Shown here: one piece after another, positions 16,736-26,132 of the stretch
How the letters are laid out: each line of letters opens with the position of its first letter
Position numbering within the stretch: the first letter of the stretch is position 1
NCBI RefSeq assembly: GCF_014647195.1
Contig: NZ_BMOS01000026.1
Coordinates: 1-49,121, forward strand
From: Oceanobacillus indicireducens
GTDB taxonomy: Bacteria > Bacillota > Bacilli > Bacillales > Amphibacillaceae
Length of the DNA: 49,121 nucleotides
Reading direction: 5' to 3'
Position numbers and translations under genes: made by a program
Notes under the pieces: generated by a model
What the model was told of the DNA's origin: nothing
What the model saw: the letters and a program-made list of their open reading frames with translations, nothing else
The model's database searches: none

Positions 16736-19126
16736 ATGGAACAACAGACAACAACGAAGAGTCCAGTAAGGAAAAAAGGAAGATGGAAGAAGATATTACT
16801 TATTGGACTATTATTGTTACTAGTTATTGGGGTTGGAGTGTTCATATATATATATTCATACATAAATAAATCCTTGCCTCATATCGAAGGTACCATTGCG
16901 TTACCGCATTTACAAAATGAAGTTACTGTGATCACGGATGAAAATGGGGTACCCCATATAAGTGCGCAAAATGATCATGATTTATATATCGCTCAAGGCT
17001 ATGTACAAGCGCAATATCGTTTGTTTCAAATGGACTTGTCACGAAGGCAAGCATCTGGAACTTTGAGTGAAGTAGTTGGAGAGAGTGCGATTAATAATGA
17101 TAAATATTTTCGTGCGCTTGGATTAAGACGTGCAGCTGAAAAATCGTATGATACCTATACAGATGAAGGAATTGAAGTGTTAGAGTTATTTGCAGAAGGT
17201 GTAAATGCATATATTAACGAGGCAATAGAAGACGGTAAATTACCAATTGAGTATACGTTGCTTGGTGTAGAGCCAGAGGAATGGTCGACGATAGATTCCC
17301 TTACGATTGGGAAATATATGGCATTCGATTTAGGGGGAAATTGGGAACGACAAGCGTTTAACTATTATTTATTGAATCAGTTCTCAGATGAAAAAGCCTT
17401 GGAGTTATTTCCAGCATATCCTAAGAATAAGCCGACAATCATGGAAGATGGTGAAATTGATATAACGGGTATTTTAGAACATGCAGTTATTCCACATGAT
17501 TTTAATGGAAGTAATAACTGGGTAGTAAGTGGTGAAAAAACAGCTTCAGGTCATCCGTTATTAGCGGATGATCCCCATTTAGGTTTGGCAACACCATCGA
17601 TTTGGTTGCAGATGCATTTAGAATCAGCTGATGTAAATGTGGGTGGAGTTATTTTTGCAGGTGTACCTGGGATCATCCTTGGTCACAATGAAAATATTGC
17701 ATGGGGAGTAACGAATGCAAATCCCGACGTTCAGCAGCTTTATATGGAAAAGCGGAATCCAGATAACAAAGAAGAATTTGAGTTTGAAGGAAAATGGGAA
17801 AAGGCACTTGTTCATGAGGAGCCAATCAAAGTGAAAGACGGTAAAACGATTGATTTCCAAGTGCTTGAAACACGTCATGGACCAATTATTTCTGAGTTTG
17901 CAGAAGATAGTGCGAAAGATACCGTTTTCTCTCTACGCTGGACTGCACTTGATGCAACGACAGAGTTAGAGGCCATCCTAGATATCAATCGGGCAGAGGA
18001 TTGGGAAACATTTGAAAAAGGGTTAGAAAAATTCATTGTTCCAACGCAGAATTTTGTTTTTGCTGGGAAAGATGGAACCATTGCATACAAAGCAAATGGA
18101 AAAATACCAATCTATGAAACGAGTGAAGATGCACTTTTACCACTTCCGGGTTGGGAAGCGAAGTACGAGTGGAAAGACTTTATTCCATTTGATGAATTGC
18201 CTCGTATCGTAAATCCGGAGAAAGGCTTTATTGCAACTGCAAATAATAAAATTGCTGGTGAAAGCTATGCCTATCATATTTCCAACGTTTGGGCACAGCC
18301 ATATCGTTATGAGCGAATCACAGAAGTATTAGAGGCAAGGGACGATTTTACTGTAGAAGACATGCAAAGCTTGCAGATGGATGCGATGAATTTACGTGCG
18401 CGTGAGTTTGTGCCGCTATTTAATGATGTTCTAACAGGTGTAAACCTTGGTGAAGCGGAAAAAGAGGCATTGGAGTTGCTACGAAATTGGGATTATAAGG
18501 ATGGTGTCGAGCTACCCCAGCCATTGATATTCCATTCCTGGTTTGATGAAATCGATGCAATTTTATATGATGAAATTCCCGAATCGATGATGGAATTTTT
18601 TAGTGCGAACGGACAGACAACCGACGAGCTATTACGTAAGAGTATCAATGGTGAAAAATCCATTTGGGTAGAAGAAAATGGTGGTTTAGAAAAGGTATTG
18701 CAAACATCCTTAACTGCAGCAGTTATGAAATTAGCGGATAAATATAGCGAGGATATGGAAGCCTGGCGGTGGGGAGATTATCATAAAGTACAGTTTTATC
18801 ATCCGTTATCTAACGTACATCCTATACTAGCCTACTTTTTTAACAGAGAAAAGCCAATTCCAGTTGACGGAAGTGCTGTCACGCCAATGGCAGCAGCATA
18901 CAAGAAGGAAACTGGAGAAGTAGATCACGGCGCTTCCTGGCGCTTTGTCATCGACATGGATCAGCCTGTCGTCGGATATCACATTGTCGCACCAGGGCAA
19001 ATGGGACATTTTAGAAGTGAATGGTACCATGATCAAATGAATGATTGGGCAGAAGGGAACTTCCACAGGACAAAAATCAAAGATGCCCAAGGGAAAGAAA
19101 TGTTACTTAAACCAAGTATAGAGTAA
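16736..19126 (+). CDS. Penicillin acylase-family Ntn hydrolase, membrane-anchored
   Basis: 796-residue member of the penicillin G/acyl-homoserine lactone acylase family (amide hydrolysis outside the cell). A basic N-terminus precedes one membrane helix (about 20-42), so the enzyme is anchored with its catalytic part outside. Alpha-chain segment VITDENGVPHISAQN and YVQAQYRLFQMDLSRRQASG; then Gly258-Ser259 in HDFNGSNNWVVSG, where autocatalytic cleavage would expose the Ser nucleophile of the beta chain; HNENIAWGVTNANPDVQQLY follows. The spacer peptide seems short or absent. AAAGGGGAG precedes the ATG. Substrate cannot be read: penicillins, N-acyl homoserine lactones or other acyl amides. Confidence 0.9.
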   Translation: MEQQTTTKSPVRKKGRWKKILLIGLLLLLVIGVGVFIYIYSYINKSLPHIEGTIALPHLQNEVTVITDENGVPHISAQNDHDLYIAQGYVQAQYRLFQMDLSRRQASGTLSEVVGESAINNDKYFRALGLRRAAEKSYDTYTDEGIEVLELFAEGVNAYINEAIEDGKLPIEYTLLGVEPEEWSTIDSLTIGKYMAFDLGGNWERQAFNYYLLNQFSDEKALELFPAYPKNKPTIMEDGEIDITGILEHAVIPHDFNGSNNWVVSGEKTASGHPLLADDPHLGLATPSIWLQMHLESADVNVGGVIFAGVPGIILGHNENIAWGVTNANPDVQQLYMEKRNPDNKEEFEFEGKWEKALVHEEPIKVKDGKTIDFQVLETRHGPIISEFAEDSAKDTVFSLRWTALDATTELEAILDINRAEDWETFEKGLEKFIVPTQNFVFAGKDGTIAYKANGKIPIYETSEDALLPLPGWEAKYEWKDFIPFDELPRIVNPEKGFIATANNKIAGESYAYHISNVWAQPYRYERITEVLEARDDFTVEDMQSLQMDAMNLRAREFVPLFNDVLTGVNLGEAEKEALELLRNWDYKDGVELPQPLIFHSWFDEIDAILYDEIPESMMEFFSANGQTTDELLRKSINGEKSIWVEENGGLEKVLQTSLTAAVMKLADKYSEDMEAWRWGDYHKVQFYHPLSNVHPILAYFFNREKPIPVDGSAVTPMAAAYKKETGEVDHGASWRFVIDMDQPVVGYHIVAPGQMGHFRSEWYHDQMNDWAEGNFHRTKIKDAQGKEMLLKPSIE

Positions 19127-19189
19127 GCTTTTATAAGGAACTTCAGGGAAATCCTGAAGTTTCCCTATGATAAATGTTGTTGCCTAATT

Positions 19190-19224
19190 GCCGCTTTCCA
19201 TTGGAATGGAGAGCGGCTTTTTAT
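19190..19224 (+). terminator. Terminator after the acylase gene
   Basis: GCCGCTTTCCATT pairs with AATGGAGAGCGGC around a short loop, followed by TTTTTAT. A second hairpin (ACTTCAGG/CCTGAAGT) lies just after the stop codon at about 19139-19160. Confidence 0.9.
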
Positions 19225-19370
19225 CTCGGGAGAATTTGTAATTAAAGGTAACTTGTTTGTTGAAAGAGATGTAGCTTTATGATATTAAAATTAAAAGAAA
19301 GGAGAACCCACTTTTTGTAGATTCTCTAATTTTTATGTAAAGCCCTTTTTTGAGAAGCACCTTATTTTTA

Positions 19371-19409
19371 AGTGGCTGGGAGTACGTTTGGGTTCTGCTC
19401 CTAACCACT
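19371..19409. repeat. AGTGGCTGGGAG-type hairpin, copy 2
   Basis: AGTGGCTGGGAG (19371-19382) faces CTCCTAACCACT (19398-19409). It resembles the hairpin at 16313 in arms, the TTCTGCTC segment and the following TAGGTTT/GAGTTTG. On the minus strand it lies directly beyond the galM stop and may help end that transcript. Confidence 0.65.
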
Positions 19410-19426
19410 GAGTTTGTCCCTTAAAA

Positions 19427-20464
19427 TCACGCATCAACTGACAATTCATAAACAATCCGATATGTCTTTTTATCACCTGCATCAAGCACAATATTACCGA
19501 AATCCGGATGATGAACTGCACCAGGTAATGTTTGCGGCTCGAGCGCAACAGCCATATGGGGGGATAAGGCATGCCCATCATTTACGATTATTTTTGATTC
19601 CGTTGCATTTAAAGAATAGAAAACCAGTCCATTTCGATCAGAGTGAATGCGAATACGTCGGCCGTTATCCAAATGCCTTAATACGGCGACTTCTGAATCC
19701 GTTACCTTATAAGGGTCATCAAAGCCTGATGCCCCAGATTGTTTGACAGATTCCAATTTTTCTAAAAGGTTACTTTCCTCGTTAAAGTCATAAGCTGTGT
19801 CTGAGATATTTAGTAGTTTACCAGTCGGGATTTGGTTCTTATCAAGCTCCACCGTTTCACGCGCGGGGATGCTTAATAGATGATTCTTGAGCCCGGCTGT
19901 TTTATCATCGTTTAAATTAAAATAACTATGGGTAGTCGGGTTGAACAAGGTCGCCATTTCGGATTGGTTTTCACCGGTAAATTCAATTTGTAACTGATTT
20001 CCAGAAATCCAAGTGTATGAAATGGACACAGCGAGTTCAGCGGGGAAGCCGTCCGTCCCTGGATCAATTTTTTTCGTGAAAACTATGCCATTCTCAAGTT
20101 CGGAAACGTCCCACCATAAGCTATGGAATCCATTGTTTCCACCATGTAATGTGTTATTACCTTCATTTTGTGGCAATTGAATATGTTCATTATTATACTG
20201 GAAAGCCCCATTTTTAATTCTTCCGCCGACCCTACCGATCGCTTTACCAAAGAAGTACGTTTGATCTGTTATAAAATCCTCCGAGTCATGGAAGCTAAGT
20301 AAAATATTACTAGTATTGCCGTCTTTATCTGGCATTGTTAGTGACGTTAATGCAGCACCGACATTAAGGCAAGAAAAGGAATAACCATTTCCTTTGTCCA
20401 CCGTATATTTCATTAAGGGAATGTCTGTCTGAACGTTTAATTTTTCTTTTGTAATTGTCACCAT
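19427..20464 (-). CDS. galM: Aldose 1-epimerase (galactose mutarotase)
   Basis: 345-residue cytosolic enzyme interconverting alpha and beta anomers of aldoses. Family signatures: NTLHGGNNGFHSLWWDV with the first catalytic His, FNPTTHSYFNL with the second His, and MAVALEPQTLPGAVHHPDF with the catalytic Glu. I use ATG 20464 rather than the in-frame TTG 20476; the ribosome site is weak in either case. Transcribed away from araD from a shared region with AraR-like boxes, so it is likely induced by L-arabinose and supplies the right anomer to the pathway. Confidence 0.88.
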   Translation of the reverse strand: MVTITKEKLNVQTDIPLMKYTVDKGNGYSFSCLNVGAALTSLTMPDKDGNTSNILLSFHDSEDFITDQTYFFGKAIGRVGGRIKNGAFQYNNEHIQLPQNEGNNTLHGGNNGFHSLWWDVSELENGIVFTKKIDPGTDGFPAELAVSISYTWISGNQLQIEFTGENQSEMATLFNPTTHSYFNLNDDKTAGLKNHLLSIPARETVELDKNQIPTGKLLNISDTAYDFNEESNLLEKLESVKQSGASGFDDPYKVTDSEVAVLRHLDNGRRIRIHSDRNGLVFYSLNATESKIIVNDGHALSPHMAVALEPQTLPGAVHHPDFGNIVLDAGDKKTYRIVYELSVDA

Positions 20465-20488
20465 AATGAGCACCAACTTTCTAGATTG

Positions 20489-20571
20489 AGTAAACGGTTA
20501 CAATGCAATCGTATCACTTGTGCGTATGAAAGTCAATTACCTTTGACTTATACGGACAAGTGATATAAAAT
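20489..20571. promoter_or_regulatory. Divergent galM/araD promoters with AraR and cre sites
   Basis: Minus-strand promoter for galM: TTGACT (20536-20531), 17 bp, TACGAT (20513-20508). Plus-strand promoter for araD: TTGACT (20544-20549), 16 bp, TAAAAT (20566-20571). Box A ACTTGTGCGTATGAAA (20516-20531) fills the galM spacer; box B ACTTATACGGACAAGT (20546-20561) fills the araD spacer. Both resemble the AraR operator ATTTGTACGTACAAAT and their centres are 30 bp apart, allowing one looped or cooperative complex to close both promoters. A cre-like TGTAACCGTTTACT (minus strand, 20502-20489) suggests CcpA control of galM. Confidence 0.75.
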
Positions 20572-20608
20572 GAGGGTAGTTCATAATTCTGTAAGGGGAT
20601 GAGTCTCG

Positions 20609-21304
20609 ATGTTGGAAAAATTGAAACAAGAAGTCTATGAAGCGAATATGTTACTGCCAAAATATAATCTTGTAACGTTCACATGGGGAAATGTCAGCGG
20701 GATTGACCGGGAAAAAAATCTCGTCGTCATTAAGCCGAGCGGTGTGGCCTATGAGGAATTAACACCAGAGCAAATGGTCGTTCTTGATTTGGAAGGGAAT
20801 ATTGTGGAAGGTGATTTAAATCCATCGAGTGACACAGCAACTCATCTTGTATTATATAAACATTTTCCAGAAATCCAAGGAGTCGTTCATACCCACTCGC
20901 CGTGGGCAGTGACATTTGCGCAAGCCGGCCTTGATGTACCAGCTGCTGGCACGACCCATGCAGATACATTTTACGGACCGGTTCCAGTTACAAGAAAAAT
21001 GAAGGAATCGGAAGTAGTCCATGATTATGAGAAGCAGACGGGTGACGTAATTGTCGAGACTTTTGAAGAAAGAAAAATTAATCCGTCTGAAGTACCAGCA
21101 GTTCTCGTCAACGATCACGGTCCATTTACATGGGGTAAATCAGCAGAGGATGCGGTCCATCATGCAGTTGTTTTAGAAGAGGTATCCAAGATGACGTATC
21201 ATACATTACAATTGAACCCCCATCAGATCGACATGGATTCCTACCTATTAGATAAACATTATTTAAGAAAACATGGAAAAAATGCTTATTATGGTCAACA
21301 ATAA
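20609..21304 (+). CDS. araD: L-ribulose-5-phosphate 4-epimerase
   Basis: 231-residue class II aldolase-fold enzyme that converts L-ribulose 5-phosphate to D-xylulose 5-phosphate, the last step of L-arabinose entry into the pentose phosphate pathway. Zinc ligands His94 and His96 in VVHTHSPWA and His170 in VNDHGPFTWG; substrate motifs FTWGNVSG, IKPSGVAYEELTPEQMV and Asp75 in PSSDTATH. A GTAAGGGGATGAG ribosome site precedes ATG 20609. It is followed by a terminator and then araR. Confidence 0.96.
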   Translation: MLEKLKQEVYEANMLLPKYNLVTFTWGNVSGIDREKNLVVIKPSGVAYEELTPEQMVVLDLEGNIVEGDLNPSSDTATHLVLYKHFPEIQGVVHTHSPWAVTFAQAGLDVPAAGTTHADTFYGPVPVTRKMKESEVVHDYEKQTGDVIVETFEERKINPSEVPAVLVNDHGPFTWGKSAEDAVHHAVVLEEVSKMTYHTLQLNPHQIDMDSYLLDKHYLRKHGKNAYYGQQ

Positions 21305-21323
21305 ATGATAACTTGAATAAAAT

Positions 21324-21376
21324 GCTGCTGTTTTGAAGAGTGTATCCATTACTTCTTCAAGGCAGCGTTTTTTCTT
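21324..21376 (+). terminator. Terminator after araD
   Basis: GCTG...TTTTGAAGA pairs with TCTTCAA..CAGC and is followed by TTTTTT. It separates araD from araR. Confidence 0.8.
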
Positions 21377-21381
21377 TGTGA

Positions 21382-21406
21382 TATAATAAATTTGTCATGA
21401 CATAAA
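21382..21406 (+). promoter_or_regulatory. araR -10 region with possible AraR half-match
   Basis: TATAAT (21382-21387) is followed by the imperfect palindrome TTTGTCATGACATAAA (21391-21406), 10/16 against the AraR consensus. Autoregulation is possible but weakly supported. Confidence 0.35.
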
Positions 21407-21419
21407 AGGGGATCTAGCC

Positions 21420-22532
21420 ATGGTTAAAAAATATGAACGAATTAAAATAGATATAAGTGAAAAGATCTTATCGGGTACTTATCAGGTGAGTGATAAGTTA
21501 CCGACGGAATCAGAATTAATGGAAATGTATGAAGTAAGCCGCTTCACGGTGCGCCGGGCAATTGATGAGCTGGAGAAGGATAATTACGTTTACCGGATTC
21601 AAGGTGCCGGGATATTTGTAAATGACTGGAAAAGTAAACCGAAGCAGCAAATTCAAAATAAAACGATAGGGCTCATATCAACACATATAACGGATTATAT
21701 TTTCCCGAATATCATCAGCGGCATCGATAATTATATCTCCGCATACGGTTACTCGATACTTATTGCCGATACTCAGAACAATCCAGAGAAAGAACGGAAA
21801 AGTTTAACGAATCTGACAGCCAACCAATTGTCAGGATTTATTATCGAGCCGACAAAGAGTGCGAGAAATAATCTCAATAAAAATATGTACGATAATATAA
21901 AAGCGATGGGTATCCCGATGTTATCGATCAACGCGACGTACGATGATCTCAATATTCCGTATTTAGTGATGGATGATGTGAAAACAGGGGAGATGGCGAC
22001 CAATTACTTAATTTCTAAAGGTCATCAGCAGATTGTAGGAATATTCAAGGTTGATGATAAGCAAGGGGTTGACCGGATGAATGGCTTTATCAAAGCTTAT
22101 CAGGACCATCCGGAAATCTCGAATATGGGCGATATGATGATGTACCAGACAGAGGAAAAAATAGATAATATCTTCAAAAAGCTGCACACGATGCTGACGC
22201 GTTCTAAATATGCTCCAACGGCAATCGTTTGTTACCATGATCAGCTGGCAATTCAAATTATGAATTTCGCAAAAGAGATTGGCTTAAAAATCCCAGAAGA
22301 TATTTCGATTATTGGCGTGGATGATTACCCGTTTTCCAAATACACGAATCCAAGCTTGACGACGATTCGCCATCCTCAGGAAAAGATGGGATTTGATGCA
22401 GGGAAAATGATTATTGATATGATTAATAAACAGGAAGTCCGTTCCAAAGTTTATGAGCCGGAGTTGATTGAACGCGATTCCGTTCTAGAATTAGAGAAAG
22501 TTAACGATTCTCTTCAGGAAAAGAAGGGATAA
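21420..22532 (+). CDS. araR: AraR arabinose repressor (GntR-LacI chimera)
   Basis: 370-residue repressor of the arabinose regulon. Residues 1-70 form a GntR-type winged helix (KYERIKIDISEKILSGTYQVSDKLPTESELMEMYEVSRFTVRRAIDEL); the rest is a LacI/GalR-type sugar-binding domain (TIGLISTHITDYIFPNIISGI, FIIEPTKS, PTAIVCYHDQLAIQI, IIGVDDYPFSKYTNPSLTTI). L-arabinose would release it from the boxes at 20516, 20546, 26014, 26042, 26133 and 26162. GGGG ribosome site before ATG. Its stop codon overlaps the end of an R1 repeat. Confidence 0.95.
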   Translation: MVKKYERIKIDISEKILSGTYQVSDKLPTESELMEMYEVSRFTVRRAIDELEKDNYVYRIQGAGIFVNDWKSKPKQQIQNKTIGLISTHITDYIFPNIISGIDNYISAYGYSILIADTQNNPEKERKSLTNLTANQLSGFIIEPTKSARNNLNKNMYDNIKAMGIPMLSINATYDDLNIPYLVMDDVKTGEMATNYLISKGHQQIVGIFKVDDKQGVDRMNGFIKAYQDHPEISNMGDMMMYQTEEKIDNIFKKLHTMLTRSKYAPTAIVCYHDQLAIQIMNFAKEIGLKIPEDISIIGVDDYPFSKYTNPSLTTIRHPQEKMGFDAGKMIIDMINKQEVRSKVYEPELIERDSVLELEKVNDSLQEKKG

Positions 22533-22692
22533 TAAAGTGAAACTTCATTCAGTGGGGAATTCCTTACCCCCCACTGAATGTTAGTTGAACAGAATCAGGT
22601 ATTTACGGCCTGTATATCCCCCACCCTCACATATTGGGCTTCCCTCGTGTTTAGAAGTGGGGGGTATTACAGACCGTTAATGCGTGATAAAA
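22532..22692 (-). repeat. R1 dispersed repeat, copy 2 (full, reversed)
   Basis: Reversed relative to copy 1. It starts at the araR stop with ATAAAGTGAAACTTCATTC and holds a GC-rich hairpin CATTCAGTGGGG / CCCCACTGAATG, then GTTGAACAGAATCAGG, and ends TTAATGCGTGATAAA. Coming directly after the stop, the hairpin is placed to act as a terminator or 3' stabiliser for araR. Confidence 0.9.
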
Positions 22693-22760
22693 AGTCCGAA
22701 TGATTCAGCCTTACCTTATACTCTAAGGGAGGAGGGAAGATCATTCGGATTTTTCATGGA

Positions 22761-24356
22761 TTAAATATGTTCAATTGCCGCTAATTCAACTGGTAGTCCG
22801 GCCCTATATTTCGTAATGAATTGCTCGTAACCTTCCACCCCCGCAGGTTCTGGGCTTAATGTAGAACTTTGCGGGTCAGTAAATACGTATTGGTCAAGGA
22901 AATCCTCTAAACTGATTTCCTTATTTCCTTGCTTCACGTAAGCTGCAAGTACTGCCATACCCCAAGCACCGCCTTCACTAGCCGTTTTCATAACCGTAAT
23001 CGGTATATTTAGTGCATTGGAGAGGATTTGTTGGGCGATGACAGGTGTTTTAAATAGGCCGCCTTGTGCGATTAAAACATTTGTCTCGATTTTTTCTTCA
23101 TTAATTAAAATATCCATTCCAATTTTCAGTGGAGCAAATGCTGCATACAACTGCGTAAGGAAGAAGTTAGCGAGTGTGAAGGAACTATTGACATCTCTTA
23201 CGAATAGAGGGCGTCCTTCTGGCATTTTCGTGATATTTTCACCAGATAAATAACTATAATTGACTAATCCGCCAGCATCCGGTTCTGATCTTGTTGTTGA
23301 GTGGAATAGGATTTCAAATAAGCGGCCTTCATCAAGGTTAACGCCAAGACGTTCAGCGAATTCTTGAAAGATACCAGCCCAAGCATTAATATCGGAAGAG
23401 CAATTATTCGTATGGACCATCGCAACAGGCTCATTATTTGGTGTTGTCACGAGATCGATGTCTTTATAGACTTTCTGTAATGGTTTATCAAGGACAAGCA
23501 TGGAAAAGGCAGAAGTCCCGACGGAAATATTTCCAGTTCGTCTCCGAACACTATTCGTACTAACCATTCCAGTTCCCGCATCCCCTTCAGGAGGAGCCAT
23601 GATACTACCGGCTTGAAGGTTTCCGTTTATATCTAGTAATCTGGCACCAGCTTCTGATAATGTGCCTGCATGATCCCCTGCTTGTAATACTTTTGGGAGG
23701 ATATCAAGAAGGTTCCAGTCGTATTGAGAGACATTTTCCAGGTTTTCAAACAGCTTTATATGCTTATCGGAATAAGAACCCGATTCTTCAATTGGGAACA
23801 TGCCGGAAGCATCACCTACACCTAACACTTTTTCTCCAGATAACTTCCAGTGGACATAACCTGCAAGTGTTGTAATGAAATCAACCTCACGTACATGCTC
23901 TTCTTGATCAAGGATTGCTTGATATAGATGGGCAATACTCCAGCGCTCCGGAATATTGAATTGGAATAGTTCGGTCAAGTCATGTGCCGCCTGTCCTGTC
24001 GTATTATTCCGCCATGTACGGAACGGTGTTAGTAATTCATCATTTTTTGAGAAGGGTAAGTAGCCGTGCATCATGGCACTTACCCCAATGGAACGAATAT
24101 TTGAAAGTGTTGTGTGATATTTACTTTCTACGTCAGCAGCTAGTTGAAGATAACTGCTTTGAATCCCTTTCCAAACATCTTCAAGGGAATAGGTCCACAT
24201 GCCATTTTCGAATTTATTTTCCCAGGCATAGTTTCCAGCAGCAATCGTATTGAAATCGTTGTCAATTAGGACAGCTTTGATTCTCGTAGAACCTAATTCA
24301 ATCCCGAGATATACATCGCCTTGCTGAATCGCTGTGGACGTCTCTGTAAGATTCAT
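22761..24356 (-). CDS. araB: Ribulokinase (Lactobacillales-type AraB)
   Basis: 531-residue FGGY-family sugar kinase. ATP/sugar motifs: YLGIELGSTRIKAVLID at the N-terminus, SAMMHGYLPF, GDASGMFPI, APPEGDAGTGMV, GNISVGTSAFSMLVL and TASEGGAWGMAVLAAY. The sequence resembles the AraB of lactobacilli more than the 560-residue AraB of B. subtilis or E. coli, which is my recollection of the family and should be checked. ATG 24356 follows GGAGGT at 8 bases; the ATG at 24371 is rejected. It is 43 bp downstream of the sugar transporter gene and probably in one operon with it. Confidence 0.9.
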   Translation of the reverse strand: MNLTETSTAIQQGDVYLGIELGSTRIKAVLIDNDFNTIAAGNYAWENKFENGMWTYSLEDVWKGIQSSYLQLAADVESKYHTTLSNIRSIGVSAMMHGYLPFSKNDELLTPFRTWRNNTTGQAAHDLTELFQFNIPERWSIAHLYQAILDQEEHVREVDFITTLAGYVHWKLSGEKVLGVGDASGMFPIEESGSYSDKHIKLFENLENVSQYDWNLLDILPKVLQAGDHAGTLSEAGARLLDINGNLQAGSIMAPPEGDAGTGMVSTNSVRRRTGNISVGTSAFSMLVLDKPLQKVYKDIDLVTTPNNEPVAMVHTNNCSSDINAWAGIFQEFAERLGVNLDEGRLFEILFHSTTRSEPDAGGLVNYSYLSGENITKMPEGRPLFVRDVNSSFTLANFFLTQLYAAFAPLKIGMDILINEEKIETNVLIAQGGLFKTPVIAQQILSNALNIPITVMKTASEGGAWGMAVLAAYVKQGNKEISLEDFLDQYVFTDPQSSTLSPEPAGVEGYEQFITKYRAGLPVELAAIEHI

Positions 24357-24399
24357 AAAAATTACCTCCAAAATCTATTATTCTGGTTCTCTCTTCATT

Positions 24400-25788
24400 T
24401 TAGGCTGTTTTATTATTCTTTGCCAATCCTTTCATTTCACCGATTTTCTCAATTTCTTCTAATGTGCGGCCGCGAGTTTCTGGTACACGGATACGGATAA
24501 AGGCGACTCCGAGTAGACAAATGATACCAAAGATAGCGAATACAGCTTCCTGTGCCATCGAGGCAGTCATAATCGGAAAGAGCAATCCGACGAGGAAAGA
24601 TCCTATCCAGTTAAAGGATGAAGCCAAACCGGATGCACGTCCGCGGATGAGCAGCGGGAAGATTTCTCCGACAATTACCCACGTTAAAGGTGCCCATGTA
24701 AAGGAATAGAATGCGACATAAATACTTAGGAACACAACAATCATCATCGGGTTCGCATCTGGAACAATGGAATTGATGATCGCCGGGAAGATAAAGGAAA
24801 GCCCCATTACTGTACCCCCGAGGGTCAACAATGTCCGACGTTTAAATTTATCCGCAATGACAAGGAACACTAAGGAACCTATTACTAGAATGATACCTTG
24901 GATAATCGGCCACAGCAATGCAGAGCTTGCTGCTTGTCCAGTAGCTGATTCTACGATTAACGGGATATAGTAGAATATCGCGTTAGCTCCTTGGAACTGC
25001 TGGAAGGCTGCGACACCGACACCGGCAATAACTAAATAGCGATATTTACTATTTAATAAAGCACCCCAAGAAACTTTCTGATTTTCTTGCTTACTGCTCT
25101 CTTGAATTTCTTTGATTTCGGTTTCAATTGCTTCTTTATTTGGGCGAATATAGCTTAGTACCTGACGAGCTTCGCCAATCTTATTATTTTTAATAAGGAA
25201 ACGAGGCGATTCCGGTAACTTTAATACACCGAGAAACAGAATGATAGCAGGTACCGCTGCCATCGCAAGCATAGAGCGCCAAGCCATCGTCGTTGGTAAT
25301 CCGCTTAGTAAAAAGTCAACAACATAGGACAGTAACATCCCGGAAACAATCATTGTCTGGTTTATCCCAGATAAGCGTCCCCGTAACTTGGCTGGAGCCA
25401 TCTCTGACATATAGGCCGGAACAAGTGCAGATGCTGCACCAACGGCAAGACCAAGAAAGACCCGAACGATAATTAGGAAGATATCACCATTAGGCGGTGC
25501 AATTCCCGAAAGGATTGATCCAATAACGAAGATAATCGCAGAAGCTAGAATCATCTTCCGGCGCCCGAAACGGTCCGAAAGTTGTCCTGCAAGAGCACCA
25601 CCGAAGATTGCCCCTAACATAATAGAAGAAGTTATCAAGCCAATTGTTGCCGCATTTTGCAGTCCCCAATCTTGCTGCAGGAATGGAAGCGCTCCTGTCA
25701 TAACACCAATATCATAACCGAATAATATTCCTCCAAAAGCTCCAAAGAAATAGATAAACTTATGAGAAATCTTTTTTTCTTTTACCAA
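24400..25788 (-). CDS. Sugar:proton symporter (arabinose transporter)
   Basis: 462-residue sugar porter family MFS protein with 12 helices. Motifs: FGYDIGVMTGALPFL in helix 1, GQLSDRFGRRKMIL in loop 2-3, PAYMSEMAPAKLRGRLSG after helix 4, PESPRFLI after helix 6, GANAIFYYIPLI in helix 7 and RVPETRGRTLEEIE at the end. It should bring in L-arabinose (AraE/AraT role) since its promoter carries AraR-like boxes and araB follows. The start is TTG 25788 after AGGGAGGG; no ATG is better placed. A 210-bp leader separates it from its promoter. Confidence 0.9.
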   Translation of the reverse strand: MVKEKKISHKFIYFFGAFGGILFGYDIGVMTGALPFLQQDWGLQNAATIGLITSSIMLGAIFGGALAGQLSDRFGRRKMILASAIIFVIGSILSGIAPPNGDIFLIIVRVFLGLAVGAASALVPAYMSEMAPAKLRGRLSGINQTMIVSGMLLSYVVDFLLSGLPTTMAWRSMLAMAAVPAIILFLGVLKLPESPRFLIKNNKIGEARQVLSYIRPNKEAIETEIKEIQESSKQENQKVSWGALLNSKYRYLVIAGVGVAAFQQFQGANAIFYYIPLIVESATGQAASSALLWPIIQGIILVIGSLVFLVIADKFKRRTLLTLGGTVMGLSFIFPAIINSIVPDANPMMIVVFLSIYVAFYSFTWAPLTWVIVGEIFPLLIRGRASGLASSFNWIGSFLVGLLFPIMTASMAQEAVFAIFGIICLLGVAFIRIRVPETRGRTLEEIEKIGEMKGLAKNNKTA

Positions 25789-25841
25789 TTAAATTCCCTC
25801 CCTAGGTGTAGAACATTTCTCGAAAATAACTTCTTTAAAAT

Positions 25842-26057
25842 CGTAAAGGCTTACAAACAAGAACGTAATGAGAGTACTAGCAAGTGAATGGAGTTATTTA
25901 TCAGTACAACTATGTTAAAAAATATGAATTAATTGCGTATAACTAATGTACCTCCTCTTTTATATGGTTACTTTCAGCTGGAAGTAAAGGCTTTCACAAA
26001 TAAATAATATCATTATTGTACAGACAAATCAACTAAAATATTTTTGTTCGTATAAAT
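25842..26057 (-). promoter_or_regulatory. Sugar porter-araB promoter with AraR and cre-like sites
   Basis: Minus-strand promoter TTGATT (26032-26027), 17 bp, TATTAT (26009-26004). Box C, ATTTGTCTGTACAATA on the minus strand (26029-26014), lies in the spacer. Box D, TTTTGTTCGTATAAAT (26042-26057), lies upstream, centre-to-centre 28 bp. Two cre-like sites follow the -10 on the minus strand: TGAAAGCCTTTACT (25996-25983) and TGTAAGCCTTTACG (25855-25842), each 12/14 against TGWAANCGNTNWCA. They would act as downstream roadblocks for CcpA. Confidence 0.7.
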
Positions 26058-26132
26058 AGTGTAGTGTCATATGCTTTGGAACACGTGGATTTATTAAGGG
26101 TTCTATTGTTTTACAGAGATGATTCACCTATC

